40,394 nt of DNA from a virus, in IMG/VR virus record IMGVR_UViG_3300032220_001339, positions 1 to 40,394 of that record. One strand, written 5' to 3'. The notes below the pieces were generated by a model that saw nothing but the letters and a program-made list of their open reading frames with translations, was not told where the DNA came from and did not search any database. The position numbers and the translations under genes were made by a program. The first letter of the stretch is position 1. The number at the start of each line of letters is the position of its first letter. Shown here one piece after another: positions 7,755 through 16,100 of this stretch.

Positions 7755-9403
7755 TATGTCATATAATTCCACATATGAGCCATGTCTCCATATTCATCTA
7801 CATGCCATCTATCCCCGTCAGAATCTACAAAACTCTCTTCCTCTAATCCATCGGAGAGAAATCCAAACGGTGCCATATCCTGTTCTATTTGATTTTTTTG
7901 CTCTTCATATAATCTTTTTCTAACATCCTGGTCTGTAAGTTCTTTAAAATAGTCCTGAGCAACTAACCAGGCATAGATTACAAGGCACATTGCCAAGTCA
8001 TCATTACAACCTTCTTCTGCCTCAAAGGAATTGTGCTTTTGAATAAAGGTTGTAAGTTCACTGATGATTTCATAATCATTCAGATAAAGTTTATCTTCCT
8101 CAATCATTGTTTTAAGATTAAGGCATCCGACCTTTTTCACTGTCTTGGACATCTTAACGCCAAGCTGAGTTTTCTTTCCAGAAAATCCTTGTCCAACAAC
8201 TTGTCCTGCTCTTCCTCTCATAGAGCACATTAATAGATTATTATATTCTAAATCATATTGAATGATACTTGCTACTTGATCGCCAACATCATTCACTTCA
8301 CATAAAATATAAGCATCATTATAACTTTTTGCTATATCATGAATAATGCTTGGAAAAAGCATTGGTTTAATTTCATTATTTCTATATTTGGCAACCACTC
8401 TATGGGGGAACTGCGTTATGTCTACCACCGTGAATGCAGAGTAATCATTTCCAACTCCTCTGGCTACGTCCACAGTCATCAAATAGTCATGTTCTTTAAC
8501 TGGGTCCACATATACATCTAAACCCGCGCTACGGGTCTTAGGATGGTCATAGACGAGGGTTCTGAGTTTAGATGGAGCAATCAGCGTATCAACGGATCCA
8601 AGGAATTCGCACTCAAATTCGACCTTGAATTGTTGCTCTGATGTGTTTGCAATTGTTTGCGCTTTCCATGCCTCATCTCTTCCAGGAACTTCGGACCAAT
8701 GAACATCTGTTGGTACATATTCATTTTTACTTCTTTCCGCATCGTGCCACATGCGGTAGAAATGATTCATACCATGAGGAGTTGAAACAATAATAACCTT
8801 TGTACTTTTACCGGAAGAAATAGTGGGATAAACTGATGCAAAGAATTGATCTGCAATGTGATTTGGAATGAACGCAAATTCGTCCAAGAAGATAACGTTA
8901 TAAGAACCACCACGAACAGCAGATGCTGATGTAGACGCAGCAAGAATTTTGGATCCATTCTCTAATTCTAAAGATCCTTTATTCCACGATAGAATGCCCT
9001 GCTGCATCCACTTAGGAAGGTTCTCATATGCGAGTTGTAATCTTGAAAGCAAATCTCTTGCAGTTGATGCTTTGTTTGCAAGAATTGCAATATTTACGTT
9101 ATCGTTAAAAACTGCATAATGAAGAAGATAAGATACGCAGGTAGTTGACTTACCTGTCTGACGAGGCATCTTACAGATATTAAATCTATGATCATGGAAG
9201 TTTTGAATCAACTTCTCCTGAAATGGATACATCTTGAATGGTTGTAATCCATAGTCAAGAGTAACAATTTGAATATAGTTCTTAGCAAAATAAACAGGAT
9301 CTTCCTTACATTTCATAAACTCAAGAATTTGTTCTTGAGTAAATTCAATTGGAGTATTTGCTTTTTTTAGATTGGGATTACCAAGATAAATGTCTTCAGC
9401 CAT
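7754..9403 (-). CDS. 17: Terminase large subunit gp17
   Basis: This 549-residue ATPase-nuclease packages DNA into the prohead through the gp20 portal. The N-terminal motor shows Walker A PRQTGKST at residues 80-87, Walker B VIFLDE at 170-175 and a coupling motif STPHG at 207-211. The C-terminal RNase H-like nuclease shows the expected acidic residues: Asp312 in VDVARG, Glu369 in CEVND and Asp468/Asp469 in CNDDLAM. All key residues appear intact and the length is near T4 gp17 (610). Unusually, the small subunit gp16 is not adjacent but lies about 7 kb upstream beyond fibre genes. No clear promoter or strong Shine-Dalgarno is seen before the start. Confidence 0.98.
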   Translation of the reverse strand: MAEDIYLGNPNLKKANTPIEFTQEQILEFMKCKEDPVYFAKNYIQIVTLDYGLQPFKMYPFQEKLIQNFHDHRFNICKMPRQTGKSTTCVSYLLHYAVFNDNVNIAILANKASTARDLLSRLQLAYENLPKWMQQGILSWNKGSLELENGSKILAASTSASAVRGGSYNVIFLDEFAFIPNHIADQFFASVYPTISSGKSTKVIIVSTPHGMNHFYRMWHDAERSKNEYVPTDVHWSEVPGRDEAWKAQTIANTSEQQFKVEFECEFLGSVDTLIAPSKLRTLVYDHPKTRSAGLDVYVDPVKEHDYLMTVDVARGVGNDYSAFTVVDITQFPHRVVAKYRNNEIKPMLFPSIIHDIAKSYNDAYILCEVNDVGDQVASIIQYDLEYNNLLMCSMRGRAGQVVGQGFSGKKTQLGVKMSKTVKKVGCLNLKTMIEEDKLYLNDYEIISELTTFIQKHNSFEAEEGCNDDLAMCLVIYAWLVAQDYFKELTDQDVRKRLYEEQKNQIEQDMAPFGFLSDGLEEESFVDSDGDRWHVDEYGDMAHMWNYMT

Positions 9404-9420
9404 AATATAACTCTATTGTA

Positions 9421-11319
9421 TTAGCAGTTCCAAGCTCTAAGTGATTTGTTAATTCTTGAATCGGGATCGTTTGCAGTTTTTGCTGAGGTTAATTTTCTCT
9501 TCATTCCTTTCATACGGGCACAAAAGGAATCTCTACGAGAACCACCTTCTGGTTGTGGTCTTTGTAGATTGCTGCCAGGATGTTCTCTTTCATAGGACTT
9601 ACGCCCCTTTTCATTTAAACCACCCGACTGAGACTTTCCTTCCTTTCTTTGCCATGCAGCAACCTCTTCAATATTCTCTTCACCAATTGTTTTATTATTC
9701 AGAAGATAATTTTTTGATTTGGAGTTTACGACCTGAATCAAAGGCATTCCTGGTTGAAGTGTTGAAACATTGTACTGAAGAACTTGAGCTCCTGGATATA
9801 CTTTTTGGATTTCGGTGGTCACATCTTTTTTGGAAGGCATTCCTGACTGTGGGAAGAACATTCTGATTGAATATGCCTTTCCTCTCCAATTCAAGATAAC
9901 TGCAATAATATTTCCAGTTTCTGATTGTAGACGTGTTGTTTCACTTACCTGTTGCTTAAATCCCTTAATTGGATCTGGTTTGATAACATCAATCACTTCA
10001 GCAAATGTATTTCCATTTGCATCTTCAATTGTTACATCTTCATTTTTGGTTTTATTTCCCCAATTTTTGGCACCAGCTTTACGACATTTTACAAGTGCTC
10101 CTGATGCATATGCGGAAGGCCAAACTTTATACCTTGATTTGACTTTTTCTTTACATGCGTCTTCATTTACATACTCTTCTGTTGCAACATTTATTGCCTT
10201 ACCTTTTCTATCTGGATTTGGGTCTTCTCTCCTTTTTCTTCTTGCTGCACTATCCTCTTCCTCTGGGGACATTTCTGCTGACATTTTAGAACTACCGCAT
10301 TTTGGTTTAGTAGTTTGTCCTGGTTGTTTTGCACATGATTTGCCTGCATATTTTCCACCTAATTGAACCCATCCGGGTTTTCCATCAGAAGATTTACTTT
10401 TTGCAAACCAATCATGAAGCGATGAATCTCCAGACTTTGATGCTTCTTCAATATCATTAAGAATATCTGCAACAATTCCTCTATGTTCTTTTAATTTTGG
10501 TAGAGCAACTGCTGCTGCCTTTTTCTTTTGAAGTGCCACTGCCTTATCTCCAAGTTGCTTTGCTGCATCTGGAGTTAATGCACCAGCACCTGATGACTTT
10601 TTAATTTCAAATCCAAGTGTTTTTGCTTCATTTGTTGGAACACAATTTGGAACCATTCTTTTTCCTTTTTTCTTTAAACCCTCTTGTTTATATCCAACCC
10701 AACATGCTTCATCAACTTCTGATTTTGGTTTTATGCCTTTCTTTTTCATATTAATTGCAATTGCTGCTTGTTGAGCGGGATTTGCTGCTTCTTCCATTTC
10801 TCCACTTGCAACATAGTCTGCCGCAGTATCTAAGTAATCTGCTGCTTTCGTAATTTTTGATTGGACCCATGCTTCAACATTTCCTTCTCCCTTACCCATC
10901 TTTTTCTGAAGTCTCTTAACAGCACTGATAACTGTAGATAGTTCAGAACGAGCCATAGAATATTCGTGATCTCTCACAGAAACTTTATCCCATGCTTTTC
11001 CGCCATAAGAACATTCTGAACGTGTCTCTCTTTTATCGCAAAGAGGACAATATCTTTGCTCATCATGAGATTCTTTTACATCTTTGAATTTTCTATGTTC
11101 CTTCTTAGCGGCCGCTTCCATTTTCTTTAAACGTGTATAGTAATCGGGAATTTCATCCAAATGCTGTAAGGCAATATCCATGGCAAGTGTATGATCTTTA
11201 GTATGTTCGTGCTCAATTGGTTCTCCCATGTCCAGTTGCTTCTGAATAAAAGAAACTTCCATACGATGTTTCTTTGCAATTTGTTCAACTGATTTGTGAG
11301 ATTTTAATTGCTCAGTCAT
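9421..11319 (-). CDS. Mosaic multi-module protein (DUF5661-, DUF5872- and DUF6321-like segments), 632 aa
   Basis: The function is unknown. The protein is a string of short modules. Residues 1-80 resemble DUF5661 (EHEHTKDHTLAMDIALQHL, DYYTRLKKME). Residues 91-103 hold a CPLC...C candidate metal site. Residues 110-172 include EAWVQSKITKAADYLDTAAD. Residues 205-228 carry ACWVGYKQEG and MVPNCVP. Residues 303-345 carry DWFAKSKSSDGKPGWVQLGG with Cys329 and Cys341. Residues 388-422 resemble DUF5872 (RYKVWPSAYASGALVKCRK). Residues 430-535 form a beta-rich domain. Residues 551-632 resemble DUF6321 (AAWQRKEGKS, KTANDPDSRINKSLRAWNC). Linkers are Lys/Ala-rich; there is no signal peptide or membrane segment. 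It sits directly before gp17 with its own late promoter-like element, suggesting a virion or head-associated role. Family names are from memory and need a profile search. Confidence 0.75.
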   Translation of the reverse strand: MTEQLKSHKSVEQIAKKHRMEVSFIQKQLDMGEPIEHEHTKDHTLAMDIALQHLDEIPDYYTRLKKMEAAAKKEHRKFKDVKESHDEQRYCPLCDKRETRSECSYGGKAWDKVSVRDHEYSMARSELSTVISAVKRLQKKMGKGEGNVEAWVQSKITKAADYLDTAADYVASGEMEEAANPAQQAAIAINMKKKGIKPKSEVDEACWVGYKQEGLKKKGKRMVPNCVPTNEAKTLGFEIKKSSGAGALTPDAAKQLGDKAVALQKKKAAAVALPKLKEHRGIVADILNDIEEASKSGDSSLHDWFAKSKSSDGKPGWVQLGGKYAGKSCAKQPGQTTKPKCGSSKMSAEMSPEEEDSAARRKRREDPNPDRKGKAINVATEEYVNEDACKEKVKSRYKVWPSAYASGALVKCRKAGAKNWGNKTKNEDVTIEDANGNTFAEVIDVIKPDPIKGFKQQVSETTRLQSETGNIIAVILNWRGKAYSIRMFFPQSGMPSKKDVTTEIQKVYPGAQVLQYNVSTLQPGMPLIQVVNSKSKNYLLNNKTIGEENIEEVAAWQRKEGKSQSGGLNEKGRKSYEREHPGSNLQRPQPEGGSRRDSFCARMKGMKRKLTSAKTANDPDSRINKSLRAWNC

Positions 11320-11342
11320 TTGAGATTTAATTTTTATAAAGG

Positions 11343-11349
11343 TATTTAT
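11343..11349 (-). promoter_or_regulatory. T4-type late promoter-like element before the mosaic protein
   Basis: The minus strand reads ATAAATA (within TTCATAAATACC), 24 bases before the ATG of the 632-residue gene. Confidence 0.52.
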
Positions 11350-11394
11350 GAATTAATTGATGTTCTAACTAACTTAAAAGTCGTTGATGTTAAT

Positions 11395-11643
11395 TTATGG
11401 AGTTATATTTGGATATCTTAAAATAATAATTCCTGAACCCCCATTTCCTCCTGTTGTGGGAAGATACCCAGATCCTCCGCCACCACCTCCCATAGTAGGG
11501 CTTCGCGCTGCGCCACCTCCTCCAGCATTTCCTTGTCCAGTAGTTCCAGTACCTCCCGATGACCCAAATCGGGAGCCGCCACCGCCGCCACCAGAACCAT
11601 CAGAACCACCAAGTCCTCCTCCAGTGTAGGTATGAGAGACGCT
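11395..11643 (-). pseudogene. Orphan C-terminal fragment of a glycine-rich adhesin
   Basis: This frame encodes about 80 residues of Gly/Ser-rich sequence (TYTGGGLGGSDGSGGGGGG) ending in GGSGIIILRYPNITP. That closely echoes the C-terminus of the intact adhesin just upstream (GGSGIVIIRYRL). The frame has no usable start and is preceded by an in-frame stop (11644-11646), so it looks like the decapitated tail of a second adhesin gene left by recombination or deletion. An alternative reading in another frame (a 63-codon Leu/Glu/Val-rich frame from a GTG at 11609 with GGAGG 5 bases upstream) is possible but more likely a by-product of repeated GGN codons. Confidence 0.6.
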
Positions 11644-11697
11644 TTACTTCTGATGGTCTCGGTTGCAGAAGGTTAAGGAATGTGTTGATTTCTTAAC
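11636..11697 (-). ncRNA. Predicted structured RNA: hairpin plus H-type pseudoknot
   Basis: On the minus strand, just after a consensus promoter, two adjoining structures can be drawn. A hairpin pairs GTTAAG (11697-11692) with CTTAAC (11677-11672). Directly next to it, CTTCTG (11671-11666) pairs with CAGAAG (11652-11647), and its loop base GAGAC (11660-11656) pairs with GTCTC (11640-11636), giving a compact H-type pseudoknot with loops of 5, 3 and 6 bases. The promoter, size and phage context recall small cyanobacterial/cyanophage riboswitch-like RNAs such as glutamine-II (downstream-peptide), but I could not confirm the conserved positions. Pairings are seen; function is inference. Confidence 0.5.
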
Positions 11698-11705
11698 ATC
11701 TATTT

Positions 11706-11734
11706 ATTATAGCACCGAACACAAATGGTGTCAA
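11706..11734 (-). promoter_or_regulatory. Consensus sigma70-type promoter (TTGACA-N17-TATAAT)
   Basis: The minus strand has a perfect -35 box TTGACA (11734-11729), a spacer of exactly 17 bases and a perfect -10 box TATAAT (11711-11706). Initiation would fall near 11699, at the first base of the predicted structured RNA. The -10 box runs into AATAAATA, a late-promoter-like string, so both polymerase forms might use the site. It lies in the 430-base stretch without an intact gene between the glycine-rich adhesin and the mosaic protein. Confidence 0.7.
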
Positions 11735-11749
11735 TGGGTTAAAGATCTT

Positions 11750-12706
11750 TTATAAACGATAACGGATGATGACGATACCTGATCCACCAGATCCACCGCT
11801 TCCGCTTGGGGTGCCAAGTGAGCCTCCTCCGCCACCTCCAGTATTTATGGTTCCAGCAACACCAGTAACACCATTTCCACCTTTTCCTCCGCCACCAGCA
11901 CCGCCTGTCATGGGAGCAGCTCCTGGGAAGGCACCCCCCCCTCCTCCACCAGCAAAATATCTTCCAGGTGCTGGTCCAGGTGTTCCATAAGATGAAGGAA
12001 TTCCAGCATCTCCTTGAAATGCTGGCAATCCAGAACCACCAGCACCACCAGATTGTGGATAAACTCCAGCGCCGCCAACATTACCAGCACCGCCGCCGCC
12101 TCCTCCAACAGAATTTGGGGGGGAAGGCGATAGTGAAGCAGCACCACCAGAACTTCCTTGTCCTGAAGTGCCAGTTCCTCCACTGTTGGTAGGGGCAGCA
12201 CCTCCACCACCAGATCCTCCAGGACTACCTGATACACCAACACCTGTTGAACCTCCCTTACCGCCTCCAGTTGCAGTTATTGTAGTAAATGTTGGTGGTC
12301 CAGAGATAGTTGTTGGAGTTCCATTTGCAGATCCAGTACCAGATGGTCCTACACCACCTGATCCACCTGGACCAATAGAAATTGTATAAGTTCCTGCAAA
12401 TATTATAGTATTAGTTGTTGATACATATCCACCAGCTCCACCGCCACCAGCTCCGCCGCCACCAGAACCGCCGCCACCGCCGCCGCCAGCAACTAAAATA
12501 TAATCAAGAGTTCCACCATTACCTACAACAAAACTTCCAGGTGCTGTAAAAATATGATAACGATATCCATTACCTGGAGTTAAAATTGTTCCTCCATCTG
12601 CAGAAATTCTTGTGATATTTTGTGAGTGTTGTGTTTTACTTTTTCCACTCAAAAGATAATCACTGAGAGCGGTTCTTAGTCCAAATCTACCACTTCTAAA
12701 AGACAT
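11750..12706 (-). CDS. Glycine-rich tail fibre adhesin-like protein, 318 aa
   Basis: A short N-terminal domain (MSFRSGRFGLRTALSDYLLS) is followed by a beta-rich start (YHIFTAPGSFVVGNGGTLDYILVAG) and then about 240 residues dominated by glycine runs, ending GGSGGSGIVIIRYRL. This is the glycine-rich domain architecture of phage tail-tip proteins; in T-even gp38-type adhesins, glycine-rich motifs form polyglycine II sandwiches that carry the receptor-binding loops. The likely role is host recognition at the tip of a neighbouring fibre. The start has AGAGGC 8 bases upstream and follows the 135-residue gene by 4 bases. A tract of eight G (11934-11941) lies inside the coding region and could slip. 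Confidence 0.8.
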   Translation of the reverse strand: MSFRSGRFGLRTALSDYLLSGKSKTQHSQNITRISADGGTILTPGNGYRYHIFTAPGSFVVGNGGTLDYILVAGGGGGGGSGGGGAGGGGAGGYVSTTNTIIFAGTYTISIGPGGSGGVGPSGTGSANGTPTTISGPPTFTTITATGGGKGGSTGVGVSGSPGGSGGGGAAPTNSGGTGTSGQGSSGGAASLSPSPPNSVGGGGGGAGNVGGAGVYPQSGGAGGSGLPAFQGDAGIPSSYGTPGPAPGRYFAGGGGGGAFPGAAPMTGGAGGGGKGGNGVTGVAGTINTGGGGGGSLGTPSGSGGSGGSGIVIIRYRL

Positions 12707-12710
12707 ATTT

Positions 12711-13118
12711 TTATGCCTCTCTATCGCCTAATACCATAACATTGACTGGATTAGTTGCAGTTGCAATTCCAGAAAGCGTATAAGCATAAGTTCCTTCATT
12801 AAAAACTTGAATGCTATCTCCAGTATTTTGCAAAGTAATTGGATATTGTAAATCATAAAAGAAGGTATCATCAGAAGTCAAAGAAACTCTACCAATACAT
12901 CTTCCTGCTGTTGCTACCCCTACAGAACCACCACTATTCGGAACTGCATAGATTTGAACTGTTTGTGCCAAACTAGTATTAGCAGTGCCTACCGTACTAT
13001 TATAAATTACAATACTTCTAATATAAGCAGTCTTTGCAGAACCAACACTATAAACTGACGCGGTTGTTCCTGCAGAAATTACAACTGGAAATCCTAAATT
13101 TGCTTTTGCGAGTGCCAT
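12711..13118 (-). CDS. Small beta-rich virion protein of unknown function, 135 aa
   Basis: The protein is rich in Val, Thr, Ser, Ala and Gly and alternates hydrophobic strands (AYIRSIVIYN, QTVQIYAVP, DSIQVFNEG, PVNVMVLGDREA), consistent with a small beta-sandwich. It has one cysteine and no signal peptide. It is sandwiched between a long fibre and a glycine-rich adhesin in one tight cluster, so a fibre-associated, capsid-decorating or adaptor role is plausible, but I do not recognise a specific family. A late promoter-like element (13136-13142) overlaps the stop of the preceding fibre gene. Confidence 0.7.
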   Translation of the reverse strand: MALAKANLGFPVVISAGTTASVYSVGSAKTAYIRSIVIYNSTVGTANTSLAQTVQIYAVPNSGGSVGVATAGRCIGRVSLTSDDTFFYDLQYPITLQNTGDSIQVFNEGTYAYTLSGIATATNPVNVMVLGDREA

Positions 13119-13135
13119 AATATTGTTGTTTTAAG

Positions 13136-13142
13136 TATTTAT
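13136..13142 (-). promoter_or_regulatory. T4-type late promoter-like element overlapping the fibre stop
   Basis: The minus strand reads ATAAATA (within CTCATAAATACTT), just before the 135-residue gene and overlapping the last codons of the 1059-residue fibre. Confidence 0.5.
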
Positions 13143-16100
13143 GAGAATAATATTACTTCTAATATATCTAAAGAAGCACCACCACCAGAAGCAGTGGAGT
13201 TTATAGTTACTTGTCCAGTACTTGCAGAAACACTAATATTAGTACCAGCAACAATAGAAGTTACAATACCAGTTAAGTTAGTTCCAGAACCACTAAATGA
13301 TGTTGCAGTTGCAATACCAGCAACATCAAAATTTCCACCATAATATAATGGGCCAGTTCCAGTTCTACCTAAAGCAACAGCATCAGAACTACCAAAAATA
13401 ATAAACGCTTTGCTGCTATCTTGAGCACCAGAAAAACGTGCAGTATTTGATACATTAACATCACCCAACCAAAAATCATCACCTATTCTTACATTTTGTC
13501 CGTTACCATTGTTTGATGTATAAACTTGGTCTGCTGTAAGTATTCCACTAATTGAAGGATTATTAGAAAGAGATATAGTTGCAGTACCAGAAGAAAATGA
13601 TGCTGTTAGATTTGTACTGAAATTTATAGTACTAGCAGTTCCAACATTAGAACCTTGATTTTGTACTACAACACCACTACCTGATGCTGTAATACCTGTA
13701 AGTAAAGAACCATCACCAGAAAATCTTGTAGCAGATACAGTACCAGTGGTACTGATTCCTAAATATACAACACCATTTGCCGCAGTTGCATCATCTTCTC
13801 TGAATATTCTAAAATTATTTGTTGAATCATTATCAATATTCCAACGATAAGCATTACCTTGTTTTGCTCTAAAAACAAGTCTGTTATTGGAACCAGAGTC
13901 TTGTTGAATTTGTACTTTACCAAGAACTGTTAAAGCATCTGATGGATTTGTGGTTCCTATACCAACATTAGAAAGTGTATTGATACCAGCAGCAGTTTGA
14001 GACCAATAATTAGTTCCACTTCCTCCCCCAGATGCATTAATTGTAACTTGTCCAGTTGAACCAGAAATTGTTACATTTGTTCCTGCAACAATAGAAGTTA
14101 CAATCCCAGTTAAGTTTGTTCCAGAACCAGTCGTAGTGAGATAAGTGCTAGTATCAACTGAACCATCAGCCTTGAGGAATTGTGATGAAGTTCCACCAGA
14201 CTTCACGAATGATGTGGCAGTAGCAACACCAACATTAATATTAGGAGTTCCAGTTAATCCTTGAGCAACTGTAGAAATTCCAGCATTAGTTGCATAAGTA
14301 GCAATACCACTTAATGTTGCATAAGTAGCAATTCCAGCATTGGTTGCATAGGTACTTACTCCAGCGTTAGTAGCATAGGTTGCTATACCGGAACTTGTAG
14401 CATAGGTGCTTACTCCTGCATTAGTAGCGTAAGTAGCAATTCCAGCATTGGTTGCATAGGTACTTACTCCAGCATTAGTAGCATAAGTAGCAATTCCAGC
14501 ATTAGTAGCATAAGTTGCTATTCCAGCAGTATTAGCATATCCACTATTAGCACTTCCAGGAACATTCGTAAGTAAAGAACCATCGCCAACAAAATAAGAT
14601 GCAGTGATAATTCCAGAATAATTTGCATTACCACTTTCGGTTAGAGTAATTCCATTTCCAATTTTGATAATATTATTAGCACCATCAAGAGTTAATGATG
14701 AAGTGCCAATTGTTAAAATACCAATAATTCTTGCATCGCCATTTACAAATAGTGCGGTTGTCGCACCGCCAACAACTACATTATTAAAAGTAGAAACACC
14801 AACAGACATTCCAAGGCTGGAAGTATTGCCAAGTCCCAAGGTGTCATCAAGTGTTTGAGAACCACCTCCTCCACCTAATGCACCTATCCATTTACCGGAT
14901 GCAGCATCATACTTTAAAAATCTACCATTAACCTTTGCACTATCTCTATCAATATCATCAAGGAATTCAAGGCGTGTTTCACCACCACCACCGATAGAGG
15001 CAAGTTGTTGTTGAATGCGATTAATGAAAAGTCTATAATGATTTTGAAGATCATCAAGTGTTGCAAAATTTTTATCTAATGGAGTAAGTGGATCGGAATT
15101 TTTTGTTTCTGCAGGCTCATTCAGAAGTCCTTCTCTTAAATCTTCTCTTAAATCTTTTTGAGAAGATTTAATATTCCTTACAATTTTATAGAGTTCATTA
15201 ATATCAACTTTGACGGATCCAATTTCTTTTCTTACATCTACAATTTCGTCATCATAATACTTTACTTCAGGAAAAGTTGAAACCTGTTCTTTTAATTCTG
15301 CAAAATATTTTAAAAGCAATTCATCAGTTTTAATACTTTCTTGATTAACTTTTTTAAGTTGCCCTTCAAGATTTTGTTTTAATGAATTGTATTCACCATT
15401 AATTTGTTTTTTTAATTTTCTATCATCATCCTTAAATTCTTTATGATATTCCCAAATTTTAAGGGAAGACGCTCTTAATTCTTTCCAAATATTATCTTTT
15501 GCTTCTTGAAAGTTTTTATTTAATTCATTAAAGTTTTTATCTAACCCATCAATTTCAACTTTACTTTCAAAACGTTTTACATCAATAACTTCCGAAAGTT
15601 GCTCTAAACTTAAATTAATATTTTCTTTAAGAGTACTAACATTATCATTAATTTTTATAAAATCATCATCAATTGATTTGAAAGTTCTATCTACCCAAGA
15701 AAAATCTGGAATTTCATTTACAACAATTTCCTTTACCTTCTCAATCTCTTCTCTAATAGATTGGATATCATTTTCATAATATCTAATTTCAGGAAGTTCT
15801 AAAATTGTATCTTTTACATTGTTTAATTTTTCTTCAAGAACTTCAATTTGATAATCATAATATTTTACTTCAGGTAACTTTGAAATAGAATTATTAATAT
15901 ATTCTTTTACATTATCAATCTGCTCACAGATTGTCTCTATCTCTACATCATAATATTTAATTTCAGGAACTATTGGTATCTCTGATCTAATCTGATCAAC
16001 TACCTCACATAATTTTTCTAATTCTTCATCATAATATTTAATTTTGGGAATTTCTGGAATATCTTTTCTTACATCATTGATAAGACGTAGTAACTCTGTA

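Noticed and set aside
11384-12389. Proline-rich and Leu/Glu-rich open frames opposite or out of frame with the glycine-rich genes
   Set aside because: They are by-products of repeated GGN codons, which read as CCN on the other strand; none has a convincing ribosome site except the weak one reported as a finding.
14258-14527. CRISPR array
   Set aside because: The 27-bp units are contiguous, have no spacers and are in-frame coding repeats of a fibre.
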